From NCBI RefSeq assembly GCF_015353075.1, contig NZ_CP064187.1, positions 62,001 to 126,000 on the forward strand: a stretch of DNA of 64,000 nt, in the 5' to 3' direction. A program made the translations under genes and the position numbers. Source of the DNA: Rhizobium sp. 007 (GTDB lineage: Bacteria > Pseudomonadota > Alphaproteobacteria > Rhizobiales > Rhizobiaceae). The notes beneath the pieces are model-generated. The model had not been told where the DNA came from and searched no databases. It was given only the letters and a program-made list of their open reading frames with translations. Positions 63,846 to 64,000 of this stretch are shown in pieces (positions within the stretch are counted from its first letter, which is position 1; each line of letters starts with the position of its first letter).

Positions 63846-64000
63846 CTATGCGGGGCGCAAGCCTATTCTTTGCGTTATCGCGCTTTCGATGAGCCCCATT
63901 GCATCGTAGATCAGCACGGCCATCAGGCCGACGATGAGACCGCCTTGCAGGATGAAGGCTGTATTGTCGGAGATCAGGCCAGCGATGATGACCTCGCCAA
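63846..64000 (-). CDS. C-terminal end of an osmoprotectant-type ABC permease
   Basis: The frame runs off the right edge and ends at TAG 63846-63848. It reads GEVIIAGLISDNTAFILQGG then LIVGLMAVLIYDAMGLIESA. This ending (AGL..DNT..IL.GG, last TM helix, LIE-type charged tail) resembles OpuBB/ProW-type glycine-betaine/choline permeases. Only ~51 codons are visible. Confidence 0.6.
   Translation of the reverse strand, partial: GEVIIAGLISDNTAFILQGGLIVGLMAVLIYDAMGLIESAITQRIGLRPA

Noticed and set aside
1..64000. Intact insertion sequences or prophage genes
   Set aside because: I saw no transposase, integrase or phage structural gene anywhere in the window despite the island-like region after tRNA-Arg.

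Overview
The window is a GC-rich alphaproteobacterial chromosome segment, most likely from Rhizobium or a close relative in the Rhizobiaceae. The evidence is the frcR/frcBCAK fructose-transport locus, a BA14K-family surface protein, the def-fmt-truA and rnpA-rpmH arrangements, frequent ATGA start/stop overlaps, and a small-RNA locus with the CCUCCUCCC loop motif known from alphaproteobacteria. Genus-level assignment is inference from gene content, not from a search.

Layout. Positions 1-20215 are mostly core genome: translation (def, fmt, truA), lysine/peptidoglycan precursor synthesis (dapE, dapD), a LOG-family protein, an EF-hand protein, a nucleotidase, ada, argB, an ECF sigma/anti-sigma/fasciclin trio, engB, the yidC-rnpA-rpmH block, a chemoreceptor, an orphan sensor kinase and tRNA-Arg(ACG). 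From the tRNA to about 30.6 kb the sequence changes character. It holds two large adenylate-cyclase/TPR genes, shredded copies of other genes, and two diverged ~78-bp repeats that each end in a near copy of the tRNA 3' end. This looks like a decayed, stepwise-accreted island at the tRNA. No integrase is visible.

30.5-35.4 kb carries a hipBA-type toxin-antitoxin operon with two matching operators, a YbaK-type deacylase, a small lipoprotein, a methyltransferase/TetR pair with a perfect palindrome in front, and a three-hairpin small RNA with CCTCCTCCC in every loop. 35.5-46.6 kb is metabolic: a lipoprotein hydrolase, an amino-acid/hydroxyproline-type oxidase-SDR-racemase operon, then the divergent frcR/rbsD-like and frcBCAK fructose units, followed by pyrC. 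46.6-56.6 kb mixes core genes (pyrE, fructokinase) with accessory ones: NmrA/DUF1772 opposite a TetR gene, MgtC/DUF4010, hicAB, a PQQ-type dehydrogenase and a frameshifted nucleotidyltransferase-HEPN gene. 56.8-64 kb carries pgi, a long-chain acyl-CoA ligase with a TTGACGT-AA-ACGTCAA palindrome upstream, a PRC-barrel protein, a GH2 beta-mannosidase, a glyoxalase and the end of an osmoprotectant-type ABC permease.

Functional links: FrcBCA imports fructose, the kinase at 51.2 kb phosphorylates it and Pgi interconverts the resulting hexose phosphates. PyrC and PyrE are two steps of UMP synthesis. Toxin-antitoxin material recurs (a vapC relic, hipBA, hicAB and an MNT-HEPN relic), as do relics of glyoxalase/VOC-fold genes.
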